Source: Pontibacterium sp049603715 (GTDB lineage Bacteria; Pseudomonadota; Gammaproteobacteria; Pseudomonadales; Balneatricaceae). From it: a stretch of 64,000 bases of DNA. Every line of letters starts with the position of its first letter. Positions within the stretch are counted from its first letter, which is position 1. Positions 45,155-53,658 of the stretch are shown here, one piece after another. The DNA lies in NCBI GenBank assembly GCA_049603715.1, contig JBMYSW010000001.1, forward strand, positions 124,001 through 188,000. Direction: 5' to 3'. Made by a program: the position numbers and the translations under genes. The notes under the pieces were generated by a model. The model worked only from the letters and a program-made list of their open reading frames with translations. It was not told where the DNA came from and ran no database searches.

Positions 45155-45499
45155 TTGAGCGGCATTCTTTTAATTCTAGCGACTTTAATGGTGGCGCAAG
45201 GGCTGGTGACGGCCTTTGGCTTGCCTGTGCCCGCTTCAGTTATTGCCATGCTATTAATGTTTGCTTTGCTTTTGATGTTGGGGACGGTACCCAAAGGCTT
45301 ACGGCAATGCAGCGATTTGTTGCTAAAAGCCTTACCTCTGTGCCTCGTTCCTGCGGGTGTGGGGGTGATGATGTACCTTGATCTGATTGCTGATCGTTGG
45401 CTGCCTTTACTGCTCGTTTTGTCTGTGAGTACCTTTGTTGCGCAGTGCTTAGTGATGTTGACGTTAAAATACCTCGTGGCTCGACGTAAAGGGGGCTAA
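45155..45499 (+). CDS. lrgA: CidA/LrgA family membrane protein
   Basis: This 114-residue protein has four hydrophobic helices and the family motif GLPVPASVIAMLLMF near residue 25. CidA/LrgA proteins were first seen as holin-like, but LrgAB pairs also act as pyruvate carriers in Gram-positive bacteria, and a plant LrgAB fusion transports glycolate/glycerate. The start is TTG 45155 after AGGTAAG. It is followed 3 bp later by lrgB, so the two are one unit. Confidence 0.88.
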   Translation: MSGILLILATLMVAQGLVTAFGLPVPASVIAMLLMFALLLMLGTVPKGLRQCSDLLLKALPLCLVPAGVGVMMYLDLIADRWLPLLLVLSVSTFVAQCLVMLTLKYLVARRKGG

Positions 45500-45502
45500 T
45501 AA

Positions 45503-46228
45503 ATGGGAGACCTGTTGCCGGCGAACCTTTGGAGCGACGTGGTTTTAAACCCTACGTATTTATGGGTACTGGTCACCGTGGCTGGCTTTTGGTTGGCGCT
45601 TGCGTTAAACAAAGCCTGTGGCGGCAGTCCTTTGGTTCACCCTGTGATCGTCAGTGTGGTGTTGCTCATTTTGGTACTGAGGGTGACGGGGGTTGAGTAT
45701 CCGCATTATTTTGAGTCTGTCTCAGTTATTCACAGCCTGTTAGGCCCTGCCATTGTGGCGCTGGCGGTGCCCTTGTTTGATAACCTAAAACACTTGCGCG
45801 CAGTTTTAGGATTGTTTGCAGTGACCTGTACCTTTGGTGCGGCGGTGGCTGTGGCCACTGCGGTGGCTGCGGGTTGGGTGTTAGGTTTTGATCAACAGCT
45901 ATTACTGACTTTAAGTACCAAGTCGGTGACCACACCGATTGCGCTCGATATCTCTTCACAAATTGGGGCTATTGGCCCGCTTGCCGCAGCGCTAGTGCTG
46001 ATGACAGGAGCGCTCGGTTGTGTATTCCTTCCTCTAGTCTGTCGTTTGTTTAATGTCGACGACCCTGCCTTAAAAGGGTTGGTGCTGGGTGTCACTGCTC
46101 ATGCCATTGGAACCGCTTTTGCCTTTCGTTACGGTGCGCTTTCGGGGGCGTTGAGCGGTTTGGTAATGGGCGTGGCGGGCTCCTTCACCGCTTTGGTGTT
46201 GCCTTTAGTTATAAGCTTGTTGGTTTAG
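45503..46228 (+). CDS. lrgB: LrgB family membrane protein
   Basis: This 241-residue membrane protein has about six to eight helices. It shows the LrgB signatures LLGPAIVALAVPL near residue 80, STKSVTTPIAL near residue 140, and HAIGTAFAF near the C-terminus. It is the partner of LrgA; see that entry for the transporter versus holin-like views. Its presence close to aceEF and glcDEF favours an organic-acid transport role in this organism (inference). Confidence 0.9.
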   Translation: MGDLLPANLWSDVVLNPTYLWVLVTVAGFWLALALNKACGGSPLVHPVIVSVVLLILVLRVTGVEYPHYFESVSVIHSLLGPAIVALAVPLFDNLKHLRAVLGLFAVTCTFGAAVAVATAVAAGWVLGFDQQLLLTLSTKSVTTPIALDISSQIGAIGPLAAALVLMTGALGCVFLPLVCRLFNVDDPALKGLVLGVTAHAIGTAFAFRYGALSGALSGLVMGVAGSFTALVLPLVISLLV

Positions 46229-46477
46229 CTGTTTGTCGATATGCATAGCTTTGGTGTGTGAGCCAAAGTGCTGTCTGTTTTTTGCTCGCTAACCTCAAAC
46301 GTTTGGTGCGGTGCATTATTTTATTAAGTTGTTTTTTAGAGACTGATCCAATCTACTTAGTTTTCAAGTAATTACCGCTTGGCGAGCAGGTCTTTGCCGT
46401 TTGTTGCATTTGCTAAAGTAGGTGTGTCGCGGTAAAGTTCGGCCTCGTGAATCAATCTGTAACGAATAAGGTGTCAA

Positions 46478-47614
46478 ATGTCCGCAAATACCCCGCTGGC
46501 GCGCTATAAACTTGATCTTGAGCGCGATGATTTTACCTACGATCCTTCACAGGAAATGGCGGTTAAACACCTTCAGCGTTTGTACGACGACTTGATTGCG
46601 CAGCCTGTTGTTAAGCCGCGTTCAGGCGGCATGTTTGGCAAGCTAACCAGCAAGTTTAAAAAGCCTGAGCCGATTGAACCGGTTAAAGGTTTGTACTTTT
46701 GGGGTGGTGTAGGTCGCGGTAAAACCTACCTTATGGATACCTTTTACGACAGTTTGCCGTTTGAGCAAAAAATGCGTACTCACTTTCACCGTTTTATGCA
46801 GCGAGTGCACCAAGAGCTTAAAGCCCTTGATGGTACGCCAAACCCGCTGAATGTGATTGCTGAAAAGTACGCCCGCGAAGCACGCATTATTTGTTTTGAC
46901 GAGTTCTTCGTTTCAGATATCACCGACGCCATGATTTTGGGCGGTTTGATGGAGCAGTTGTTTGCCAATGGTGTTTCTTTGGTGGCAACGTCAAACATTG
47001 TACCTGACGGCCTATATAAAGACGGTTTGCAGCGCGCGCGCTTTTTGCCAGCCATTGCGATGCTAAATAAGTACACCGAGGTGGTAAATGTGGATGGTGG
47101 TATCGATCACCGTTTGCGTGCACTGGAGCAAGCAGAGCTTTACCACTGGCCGCTAGACGAAAAAGCGGAGCCCAGCTTAACCAAGAGCTTCGAAAGCCTG
47201 ATTGGTGATGTAGAGCATGCAAAAGAGGGCGAAGTGATTGAGGTAAATGGCCGTGGTATCACTTCTCGTCGCTCATGCGAAGATGTGGTGTGGTTCGACT
47301 TTCCTGACTTGTGTGAAGGTCCACGTTCGCAAAACGACTATATCGAGTTGGCTAAAGTGTGCCATGCCGTATTGTTGAGTAACGTGCCTCAGCTGGGCAC
47401 TAAAAACGATGATGCTGCTCGTCGCTTCATTAACATGGTGGATGAGTTTTACGATAGCGGTGTTAAGTTGATTATCACTGCAGAAAAGCCGATTCACGAG
47501 ATCTACTCTAGTGGTCGCCTTGAGTTTGAAATTGAGCGTACGCAAAGTCGTTTACTTGAAATGCAATCGCACGACTACCTTGCGCGTGAACATCGCCAAG
47601 AAGTCGCTAAGTAA
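46478..47614 (+). CDS. zapE: Cell division protein ZapE (AFG1-like ATPase)
   Basis: ZapE is an AAA-type ATPase that associates with FtsZ rings. The 378-residue protein has Walker A GGVGRGKTYLMD near residue 78, Walker B ICFDEFFVSD near residue 140, and a sensor-1 region LVATSNIVPDGLYKDGLQR. The family typically precedes rplM-rpsI in this group, as here. About 230 bp, with promoter-like elements, separate it from rplM. Confidence 0.94.
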   Translation: MSANTPLARYKLDLERDDFTYDPSQEMAVKHLQRLYDDLIAQPVVKPRSGGMFGKLTSKFKKPEPIEPVKGLYFWGGVGRGKTYLMDTFYDSLPFEQKMRTHFHRFMQRVHQELKALDGTPNPLNVIAEKYAREARIICFDEFFVSDITDAMILGGLMEQLFANGVSLVATSNIVPDGLYKDGLQRARFLPAIAMLNKYTEVVNVDGGIDHRLRALEQAELYHWPLDEKAEPSLTKSFESLIGDVEHAKEGEVIEVNGRGITSRRSCEDVVWFDFPDLCEGPRSQNDYIELAKVCHAVLLSNVPQLGTKNDDAARRFINMVDEFYDSGVKLIITAEKPIHEIYSSGRLEFEIERTQSRLLEMQSHDYLAREHRQEVAK

Positions 47615-47682
47615 TTCTATTTTTAGGCGTTATTTTTGAGTTTAAACCTCAGCTGATAGTAGCTTTTGGGTTATTTGCTCTG

Positions 47683-47769
47683 TATAATTTCGCCTCCTTT
47701 GAGTTGTAGCTGCCTTTTTGGTGGTGAAACTTAAAGAATATTGACGTTAGCCACGGGTGTGGTTAACAA
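47683..47769 (+). promoter_or_regulatory. Predicted promoters of rplM-rpsI
   Basis: A perfect TATAAT lies at 47683-47688 with a weak -35. A second candidate has TTGACG (47741-47746), a 17-bp spacer and TAACAA (47764-47769). Confidence 0.42.
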
Positions 47770-47847
47770 ATAATTATAAGTCAGGTCGGTTTTAGGTGGG
47801 CAGCTGCTCATTTAACGCTAGCTCTGAAATAGTTAAGGCATACATTC

Positions 47848-48276
47848 ATGAAAACCTTCGTTGCAAAACCAGCCGAAGTAACTCGCGACTGGTACGTAAT
47901 TGACGCTGAGGGTAAAACCCTTGGTCGTATGGCTACAGAAATTGCTCGCCGCCTACGTGGTAAGCACAAGCCTGTATACACTCCTCACGTTGATACTGGC
48001 GACTACATTGTTGTTGTTAACGCTGCTAAAGTTCAAGTAACTGGCGCTAAGCGTTCAGACAAAATGTACTACCGTCACACTGGTTACCCAGGTGGCCTAC
48101 GTGAAATGTCATTCGAAAAGATGATCGAAACACACCCAGAGCGCACTATTGAGCTTGCTGTTAAAGGTATGTTGCCAAAAGGTCCTCTAGGTCGCGCTAT
48201 GTACTCAAAACTAAAAGTGTACGCTGGTGCTGAACATCCACATCAGGCTCAACAGCCTATCGAATTGAATGTCTAA
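47848..48276 (+). CDS. rplM: 50S ribosomal protein L13
   Basis: L13 is an early assembly protein of the large subunit. The 142-residue protein has the E. coli length and start (MKTFVAKPAEVTRDWYVIDA) and the L13 signature MLPKGPLGRAMYSKL. It is cotranscribed with rpsI, which begins 14 bp later. Confidence 0.98.
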   Translation: MKTFVAKPAEVTRDWYVIDAEGKTLGRMATEIARRLRGKHKPVYTPHVDTGDYIVVVNAAKVQVTGAKRSDKMYYRHTGYPGGLREMSFEKMIETHPERTIELAVKGMLPKGPLGRAMYSKLKVYAGAEHPHQAQQPIELNV

Positions 48277-48289
48277 GGGGACTGTGAAC

Positions 48290-48682
48290 ATGTCTGCGAC
48301 TCAATACTACGGCACAGGCCGTCGCAAAACCTCTACTGCACGTGTTTTCTTGCGTCCAGGTACAGGTAACATCACTATCAACGATCGCACTATCGACGTT
48401 TACTTTGGTCGTGAAACTGCGCGCATGATCGTTCGTCAACCACTAGAGTTGACTGAAACACTAGAAAAATTCGACGTTGTTGTTACCGTTAAAGGCGGTG
48501 GCGGCTTCGGTCAAGCCGGTGCTATCCGTCACGGTATCACTCGTGCATTGATGGAGTACGACGAAACTCTACGTCCTTCACTACGTGAAGCTGGTTTCGT
48601 TACTCGTGATGCTCGTATGGTTGAACGTAAGAAAGTGGGTCTACGTAAAGCACGTAAGAAGCCACAATTCTCAAAACGTTAA
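48290..48682 (+). CDS. rpsI: 30S ribosomal protein S9
   Basis: The 130-residue protein equals the E. coli length. It has the family core GGGGFGQAGAIRHGITRAL and the conserved basic tail ending KKPQFSKR, whose terminal arginine contacts P-site tRNA. I chose the ATG at 48290 (MSATQYYGTGRRKTS), with AAGGGG upstream, over an earlier in-frame start. A strong terminator follows. Confidence 0.98.
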   Translation: MSATQYYGTGRRKTSTARVFLRPGTGNITINDRTIDVYFGRETARMIVRQPLELTETLEKFDVVVTVKGGGGFGQAGAIRHGITRALMEYDETLRPSLREAGFVTRDARMVERKKVGLRKARKKPQFSKR

Positions 48683-48704
48683 TACCAAGCACTATTGCTT
48701 CAAG

Positions 48705-48739
48705 AAAAACGCTCATCCTTTGGATGGGCGTTTTTTTTT
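48705..48739 (+). terminator. rpsI: Terminator of rplM-rpsI
   Basis: ACGCTCATCC pairs with GGATGGGCGT (one G-U) around TTT, followed by a run of ten T. Confidence 0.9.
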
Positions 48740-48969
48740 GCCTAAAGTCCGCCTTTTAGCTTTCGTTTGTGGTGTCAAAAACTTTCAGACCTTGGTCTCA
48801 TATTCACCTTCTATTGACCTCGGACAGGGAAATCGCCTTGTAGGGGTATACCATTTTCCCTACTATTTTGGCCAATTTAAAACCACACAAAAAGTGGTCT
48901 TTTTATTCTTAACGGTCCAATATGCTGTGAGTGCAGTAACACAGAGACCGAGTGAGGGGAGGTAAGTCA

Positions 48970-49566
48970 ATGAGCAATGAAGGCGTTAATAAGGGGCGAA
49001 GACGTCTCCTGATCGGCGCAACATCTGCTGTGGGAGCGGTCGGTGCGGTGGGCGCTGCGGTGCCGTTTGTCGCATCTTGGAATCCGAGTGCGAAGGCAAA
49101 GTCGGCAGGTGCACCCGTAAAGGTAGATATTAGTAAGCTAGAGCCAGGTCAGCAAACGATTGTGAAGTGGCGTGGTAAGCCTGTGTGGATTGTCCGTCGC
49201 AGCCCAGAAGCGTTGAGCAATTTAGAAGCCTTGACGGCTAACTTGTCTGACCCTAACTCTGAAATGCCGCAGCAGCCGACTTACGTGCCAGGAACGTCTG
49301 CACGTGCACTGCGTGATGATATTACTGTGCTTGTTGGTATTTGTACCCACCTTGGCTGCTCTCCTACCTATCGCCCAGAAGTGGCACCAGAAGATCTAGG
49401 TGCTGAGTGGGTTGGGGGCTTTTATTGCCCGTGTCACGGCTCGCGTTTTGACTTGTCGGGTCGTGTGATGAAAGGCTCACCGGCACCTTCAAACCTTGTT
49501 ATCCCTCCGCACATGTATGAAAGCGATAATGTTATCGTTGTGGGTATCGATCAGGAGACTGCGTAA
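48970..49566 (+). CDS. petA: Ubiquinol-cytochrome c reductase iron-sulfur subunit (Rieske)
   Basis: This Rieske protein of the cytochrome bc1 complex has 198 residues: a twin-arginine signal and membrane anchor (GRRRLLIGATS, then an Ala/Val/Gly-rich helix to about residue 35), and the 2Fe-2S ligands in CTHLGCSP and CPCHGSRFD. The ATG at 48970 is preceded by GGGGAGG. Its stop overlaps the petB start by one base, the first link of petABC. Confidence 0.96.
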   Translation: MSNEGVNKGRRRLLIGATSAVGAVGAVGAAVPFVASWNPSAKAKSAGAPVKVDISKLEPGQQTIVKWRGKPVWIVRRSPEALSNLEALTANLSDPNSEMPQQPTYVPGTSARALRDDITVLVGICTHLGCSPTYRPEVAPEDLGAEWVGGFYCPCHGSRFDLSGRVMKGSPAPSNLVIPPHMYESDNVIVVGIDQETA

Positions 49567-50813
49567 TGGCTGGACACCGTAATAAAGGCAACCCAGGTTT
49601 TATGGGGTGGATCGACGATCGCTTTCCTGCCACTGCGATGTGGGAAGATCATCTTTCAAAATACTATGCGCCAAAGAACTTTAACTTTTGGTACTTCTTT
49701 GGTTCTTTAGCTCTTTTGGTGTTAGTAAACCAAATCCTAACGGGTATTTGGCTTACCATGAACTTTGTACCAACCGCCGAGGGTGCGTTCGCATCGGTTG
49801 AGTACATCATGCGCGATGTCGAGTACGGTTGGATTTTGCGTTACATGCATTCGACCGGCGCATCGGCATTCTTTGTTGTCGTTTACCTACACATGCTTCG
49901 TGGCATGATGTATGGCTCTTACCGTAAGCCGCGCGAATTGGTGTGGATTTTTGGTATGACCATTTACCTTGCGCTGATGGCTGAGGCCTTCTTTGGTTAC
50001 CTGCTTCCTTGGGGGCAAATGTCTTACTGGGGTGCTCAGGTAATCGTATCTCTATTTAGTGCTGTACCTGTGATTGGCGAAGACTTGGCATTGTGGATTC
50101 GTGGTGATTACCTCATCTCGGGTATTACCCTTAACCGCTTCTTCTCATTGCACGTAATCGCGTTGCCTATCGTTATTTTGGGCTTGGTTGTATTGCACAT
50201 TATTGCCTTACACGAAGTGGGTTCTAATAACCCAGACGGCATCGAAATTAAGGATAACTTGGATGAAAACGGCATCCCAATGGATGGTATCCCGTTCCAC
50301 CCTTACTACTCAGTGAAAGACATTGTGGGTGTAGTGGTGTTTTTGTTTGTGTTCTGTGCGGTGATCTTCTTCTTCCCGGAAGGCGGTGGTTACTTTATTG
50401 AGAAGCCAAACTACGAGCCGGCAAACCCACTTAAAACACCTGAGCATATTGCGCCTGTTTGGTACTTCACGCCGTTTTACGCCATGTTGCGTGCGATTCC
50501 ACCGATTGCGGGTTCTCAGTTCCCTGGCGTTGTGGTGATGGGTGGTGCGATTGCAATCTTGTTTGTGCTGCCTTGGTTAGACCGTAGCCCAGTGAAGTCG
50601 ATTCGCTACAAAGGTTTGATCAGTAAAGTGGCGCTTGTGGTGTTCTGTATCTCGTTTGTGGTGTTGGGTTACTTGGGTGTGGTTGCGGCAACCCCAGTTA
50701 AAACCATGATCGCGCAAGTGTGTACAGCGCTCTACTTTGCTTACTTCTTCTTCATGCCTATCTACACCAAGATGGAGTCTACAAAACCGGTACCAGAGAG
50801 GGTTACAGGCTAA
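49566..50813 (+). CDS. petB: Ubiquinol-cytochrome c reductase cytochrome b
   Basis: The 415-residue cytochrome b spans the inner membrane with about eight helices. It carries the heme-ligand histidines (YMHSTGASAFFVVVYLHML and FFSLHVIALPIVI) and the Qo-site PVWYFTPFYAM (the bacterial PEWY-type position reads PVWY). It shares one base with both petA and petC, so translation of the three subunits is coupled. Confidence 0.96.
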   Translation: MAGHRNKGNPGFMGWIDDRFPATAMWEDHLSKYYAPKNFNFWYFFGSLALLVLVNQILTGIWLTMNFVPTAEGAFASVEYIMRDVEYGWILRYMHSTGASAFFVVVYLHMLRGMMYGSYRKPRELVWIFGMTIYLALMAEAFFGYLLPWGQMSYWGAQVIVSLFSAVPVIGEDLALWIRGDYLISGITLNRFFSLHVIALPIVILGLVVLHIIALHEVGSNNPDGIEIKDNLDENGIPMDGIPFHPYYSVKDIVGVVVFLFVFCAVIFFFPEGGGYFIEKPNYEPANPLKTPEHIAPVWYFTPFYAMLRAIPPIAGSQFPGVVVMGGAIAILFVLPWLDRSPVKSIRYKGLISKVALVVFCISFVVLGYLGVVAATPVKTMIAQVCTALYFAYFFFMPIYTKMESTKPVPERVTG

Positions 50814-51589
50814 TGAAAAAGCTAATGGTTGTATTATTGATGGCATGCATGCCTGTCATGGCCTCAGCGGCGGGTAGCGGTAACATTCACCTTGATGCCT
50901 TTGAGGCGGACCTTGACAACAAGGCATCGTTGCAACGTGGTATGCAGACCTTTGTAAACTACTGCATGGGTTGCCACTCCGCAAAATACCAGCGCTATGA
51001 GCGTACGGCTGAGGCGATCGGTATTTCACCAGAGCTGATGCAAGAGCATTTGATTTTGAGCGACCAAAAAGTGGGCGAGCAAATGACCATTGCCATGTCG
51101 CCTGAAGATGCAGGTAAATGGTTTGGTAACCCGCCACCTGACCTGTCGCTTGAGACGCGTTTGCGTGGCTCGGATTGGGTTTACACCTACCTACGCAGCT
51201 TTTACAAAGACGAATCACGCCCTTACGGTGTGAACAACGTAGTCTTTAAAGATGTGGGTATGCCGAACGTGCTTGAGTCATTACAGGGTGTACAGGTGGC
51301 ACATTGTGATCGTGCACAGATGGAAGCCCATGGCATTTACGGTGACGAGATTGATCCGCTAACCAATAAGCCGCTAAACAGCTGTGTTTCGGTGGAGTCT
51401 GGCACCGGGTCAATGAGTGTCGAAGAGTTTGATCGAGTGATTTATGACTTGGTGAACTTTTTAACCTACGTTGGCGACCCCAATGCACAGGCCTCTAAGC
51501 GTATTGGTACTTATGTGCTGATCTTCTTATTCTTCTTCTTTTTCTTGGCATATGCGCTGAAGAAAGAGTTCTGGAGAGACGTTCACTAA
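50813..51589 (+). CDS. petC: Ubiquinol-cytochrome c reductase cytochrome c1
   Basis: The 258-residue protein has a signal peptide (MKKLMVVLLMACMPVMASA), the c-type heme motif CMGCHS near residue 50, a distal methionine region (VFKDVGMPNVLE), and a C-terminal membrane anchor (YVLIFLFFFFFLAYALKKE). The ATG at 50813 overlaps the petB stop; a longer frame beginning at 50720 lies inside petB and is rejected. Confidence 0.95.
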   Translation: MKKLMVVLLMACMPVMASAAGSGNIHLDAFEADLDNKASLQRGMQTFVNYCMGCHSAKYQRYERTAEAIGISPELMQEHLILSDQKVGEQMTIAMSPEDAGKWFGNPPPDLSLETRLRGSDWVYTYLRSFYKDESRPYGVNNVVFKDVGMPNVLESLQGVQVAHCDRAQMEAHGIYGDEIDPLTNKPLNSCVSVESGTGSMSVEEFDRVIYDLVNFLTYVGDPNAQASKRIGTYVLIFLFFFFFLAYALKKEFWRDVH

Positions 51590-51597
51590 CATATTTG

Positions 51598-51606
51598 TGG
51601 TATACT
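51598..51606 (+). promoter_or_regulatory. sspA: Predicted extended -10 promoter of sspA
   Basis: TGGTATACT (hexamer 51601-51606) immediately follows petC and repeats the extended -10 element seen before gyrA. No good -35 is visible. Confidence 0.4.
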
Positions 51607-51624
51607 CGCCACAACTGACGTAGC

Positions 51625-51659
51625 AGCGGTCCTTAAGTGGGCCGCTTTTGCTTTTTTTT
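51625..51659 (+). terminator. Terminator after petABC, inside the sspA leader
   Basis: AGCGGTCC and GGGCCGCT pair fully (one G-U) around TTAAGT, followed by a T-rich tract. It is downstream of the predicted sspA promoter, so it may also attenuate sspA. Confidence 0.75.
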
Positions 51660-51682
51660 GTTTGATTATAGGGGTTTCCTAC

Positions 51683-52315
51683 ATGGGCGTGGTGGCTAAA
51701 CGTTCTTCAATGACTTTTTATTCCAACGGTGCTGATCATTACAGCCACCGTGTGCGCATTGTATTGGCAGAAAAAGGGGTTGCGGTAGAGGTTAACGAGT
51801 GTGACCCAGCAAACCTTCCTGAAGACTTGGCTTCGCTAAACCCGTACAACAGCCTACCTACCTTGGTTGATCGTGAATTGGTGCTTTACGAAGCAAATGT
51901 CATGATGGAATACCTAGACGAGCGTTTTCCTCATCCGCCGCTATTGCCTGTTTACCCAGTGGCGCGTGCTGAGAGCCGTTTGTACATGTACCGCATTCAG
52001 CGTGACTGGTGCACCTTGGTTGACGCTATCTTGGCAGACCCAGAAGACCTAGACGAGGGCGATCGCCTACGTAAAGAGCTGCGTGACAGCCTTGTTGCAA
52101 TTTCACCTATCTTTAAAGAAAAAGATTACTTTATGAGTGATGAGTTTTCTTTGGTAGAGTGCTGCCTTGCGCCGATCTTGTGGCGTTTGCCGATTATGGG
52201 CATCGAGCTTCCTGAAGCGCAATGTAAAGACTTGCTTAAGTACATGGATCGCATCTTCTCGCGCGAATCTTTCCAAGCAAGCTTGTCTGAAGCTGAGCGC
52301 GAAATGCGCGACTAA
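51683..52315 (+). CDS. sspA: Stringent starvation protein A
   Basis: SspA is a glutathione-S-transferase-fold protein that binds RNA polymerase and affects stress and stationary-phase promoters. The 210-residue protein closely follows E. coli SspA, with HRVRIVLAEKGV, LPTLVDRELVLYEA, the surface patch PHPPLLPVYPVARAESRLYM, and EREMR at the end. The ATG at 51683 is chosen by homology and AGGGG; an upstream start at 51662 abuts the terminator. sspB follows after 168 bp and a terminator. Confidence 0.95.
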   Translation: MGVVAKRSSMTFYSNGADHYSHRVRIVLAEKGVAVEVNECDPANLPEDLASLNPYNSLPTLVDRELVLYEANVMMEYLDERFPHPPLLPVYPVARAESRLYMYRIQRDWCTLVDAILADPEDLDEGDRLRKELRDSLVAISPIFKEKDYFMSDEFSLVECCLAPILWRLPIMGIELPEAQCKDLLKYMDRIFSRESFQASLSEAEREMRD

Positions 52316-52333
52316 GCATCTTTGCTTATAAAG

Positions 52334-52364
52334 AAAAAGCGAGGCAGATGCTTCGCTTTTTTTT
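52334..52364 (+). terminator. sspA: Terminator after sspA
   Basis: AAAAAGCGA and TCGCTTTTT form a stem with a T-tract downstream. Confidence 0.8.
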
Positions 52365-52483
52365 AACTACAAGTTAGTGTAATCTGGTTTAACTAGACTA
52401 ACCTAAGAGTGGCGTTTGAGTAGTAGCCGTATGTGGCACCTTCGAGGGTGTTGTAACGCAGTACCTGAAGTGATGGGGGATAT

Positions 52484-52951
52484 ATGTTAAAGCCAAGCAG
52501 ACCATATTTGGTGAACGCGCTTTATGAATGGATTCTGGATATTGAAGACGTACCTTACCTTGTTGTCGATGTCACTTGGCCGAATGTCGACGCGCCTTTG
52601 GAATATGCGCAAGACGGCCGTTTGATATTAAACGTATCGCCAACGGCGGTGCAGTATTTTCAAGTGAATGATGCGGTGACCTTTACAGCGCGTTTTTCGG
52701 GAGTTTCTCGCGAAGTTTATGTGCCGATGGGCGCGGTACTGGCAATTTATGGCCGCGATACTGGCGAGGGCATGGGCTTTGGTATGGAGCCATGTGCTGA
52801 CCTACTTGAACCACAAGCCGCCGGTGAGTTTGCGCAAGATACTCATCAAGCCGAGCAAGTTGAAGAAGACAATATTGCTAAGAGCCAACTGACACAAGCA
52901 CCTGAGACAAAGCAAAAGTCTAAACGACCGACGCTGCGGGTGGTTAAGTAA
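52484..52951 (+). CDS. sspB: ClpXP protease specificity-enhancing factor SspB
   Basis: SspB tethers ssrA-tagged proteins to ClpXP. The 155-residue protein has the folded substrate-binding domain in residues 1-105 (YLVNALYEWILD, PYLVVDV, LNVSPTAVQYF), a flexible acidic/Gln-rich linker, and the C-terminal ClpX-binding motif RPTLRVVK. It is separated from sspA by a terminator, so it probably has its own promoter, unlike the tight sspAB operon of E. coli. Confidence 0.95.
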   Translation: MLKPSRPYLVNALYEWILDIEDVPYLVVDVTWPNVDAPLEYAQDGRLILNVSPTAVQYFQVNDAVTFTARFSGVSREVYVPMGAVLAIYGRDTGEGMGFGMEPCADLLEPQAAGEFAQDTHQAEQVEEDNIAKSQLTQAPETKQKSKRPTLRVVK

Positions 52952-53012
52952 GCTTTTAGGCTAAAGCGGTTATTTGCGACTATTTTAGTTGCAACTATTT
53001 AAAGTCAGTAAA

Positions 53013-53052
53013 CAAAAAAAGAGCTAATGATTCAACCATTAACCCTTTTTTT
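53013..53052. terminator. Bidirectional terminator between sspB and dolP
   Basis: An A-tract plus AGAGCTAATG pairs, with two mismatches, with CATTAACCCT plus a T-tract between convergent genes. Confidence 0.7.
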
Positions 53053-53077
53053 GTGCGGTCGTTTTGTTCGTGCCAGG

Positions 53078-53656
53078 TTAATCTAGGTACTCAAATACCT
53101 TAACGATTTTCTCAATGCCGCTCAGCGTACTGGCTTTTGCTACGGCGGCATCGGCTTCAGCGCGTGTCACCAAGCCCATTAAGTACAAGGTGCTGTTGTC
53201 GGTAACGACTTTAAAGCGATTGCCCGGAATACCCTCGGCCAATAATAGATTGGCTTTGGTTTTGGTGGTTAACCAAGTGTCATTTAAGCTTGAGATCGCC
53301 GAAGCGCTGCCTGCGATACGCACCTCGTTGTGGATTTTTTTCACTTTTTCGAGGGTTTTTACAATGGCTTCGGCCTGTGCGCGGCTCTGTGCATCTGGAG
53401 CTTCACCTGTCATTAACACCACGCCGTTGTAGCTGGTTAGGCTAATGTTTGCGGTTTCGAGTGCGCCGCCGGCTTCGCGAATATTCACCATGCCTTTGGT
53501 TTCAATCAGCTGGTCGTCAACAACGCTGCCCAGTGTACGCTTGCTCGGGTCGCTGCTGATCGGGTTTTCACGTACGGCGCTAATCACACTGGCGCAGCCA
53601 GCGGAAGATACTAAAAGCGCGACTAATAAAATTCGGATAAGTCCTTTGTGGCGCAT
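53078..53656 (-). CDS. dolP: Dual-BON-domain outer membrane lipoprotein DolP
   Basis: The 192-residue lipoprotein has a signal with lipobox LVSSAGC (Cys at about residue 21) and two BON domains (about 45-115 and 120-190, each with a conserved glycine as in YNGVVLMTGEA and STLYLMGLVTRAEA). DolP (YraP) supports outer-membrane integrity and BAM function at division sites. It sits 2 bp downstream of diaA, in the conserved lpoA-yraN-diaA-dolP order. Confidence 0.94.
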   Translation of the reverse strand: MRHKGLIRILLVALLVSSAGCASVISAVRENPISSDPSKRTLGSVVDDQLIETKGMVNIREAGGALETANISLTSYNGVVLMTGEAPDAQSRAQAEAIVKTLEKVKKIHNEVRIAGSASAISSLNDTWLTTKTKANLLLAEGIPGNRFKVVTDNSTLYLMGLVTRAEADAAVAKASTLSGIEKIVKVFEYLD

Positions 53657-53658
53657 GG

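Noticed and set aside
46248..46283. CTTTGG/CCAAAG stem followed by T-rich sequence after lrgB
   Set aside because: The stem is 6 bp, and the T-tract is about 10 nt away; not convincing as a terminator.
50720..50812. Longer cytochrome c1 start inside petB
   Set aside because: The extension is petB sequence in another frame; ATG 50813 begins a normal signal peptide and overlaps the petB stop.
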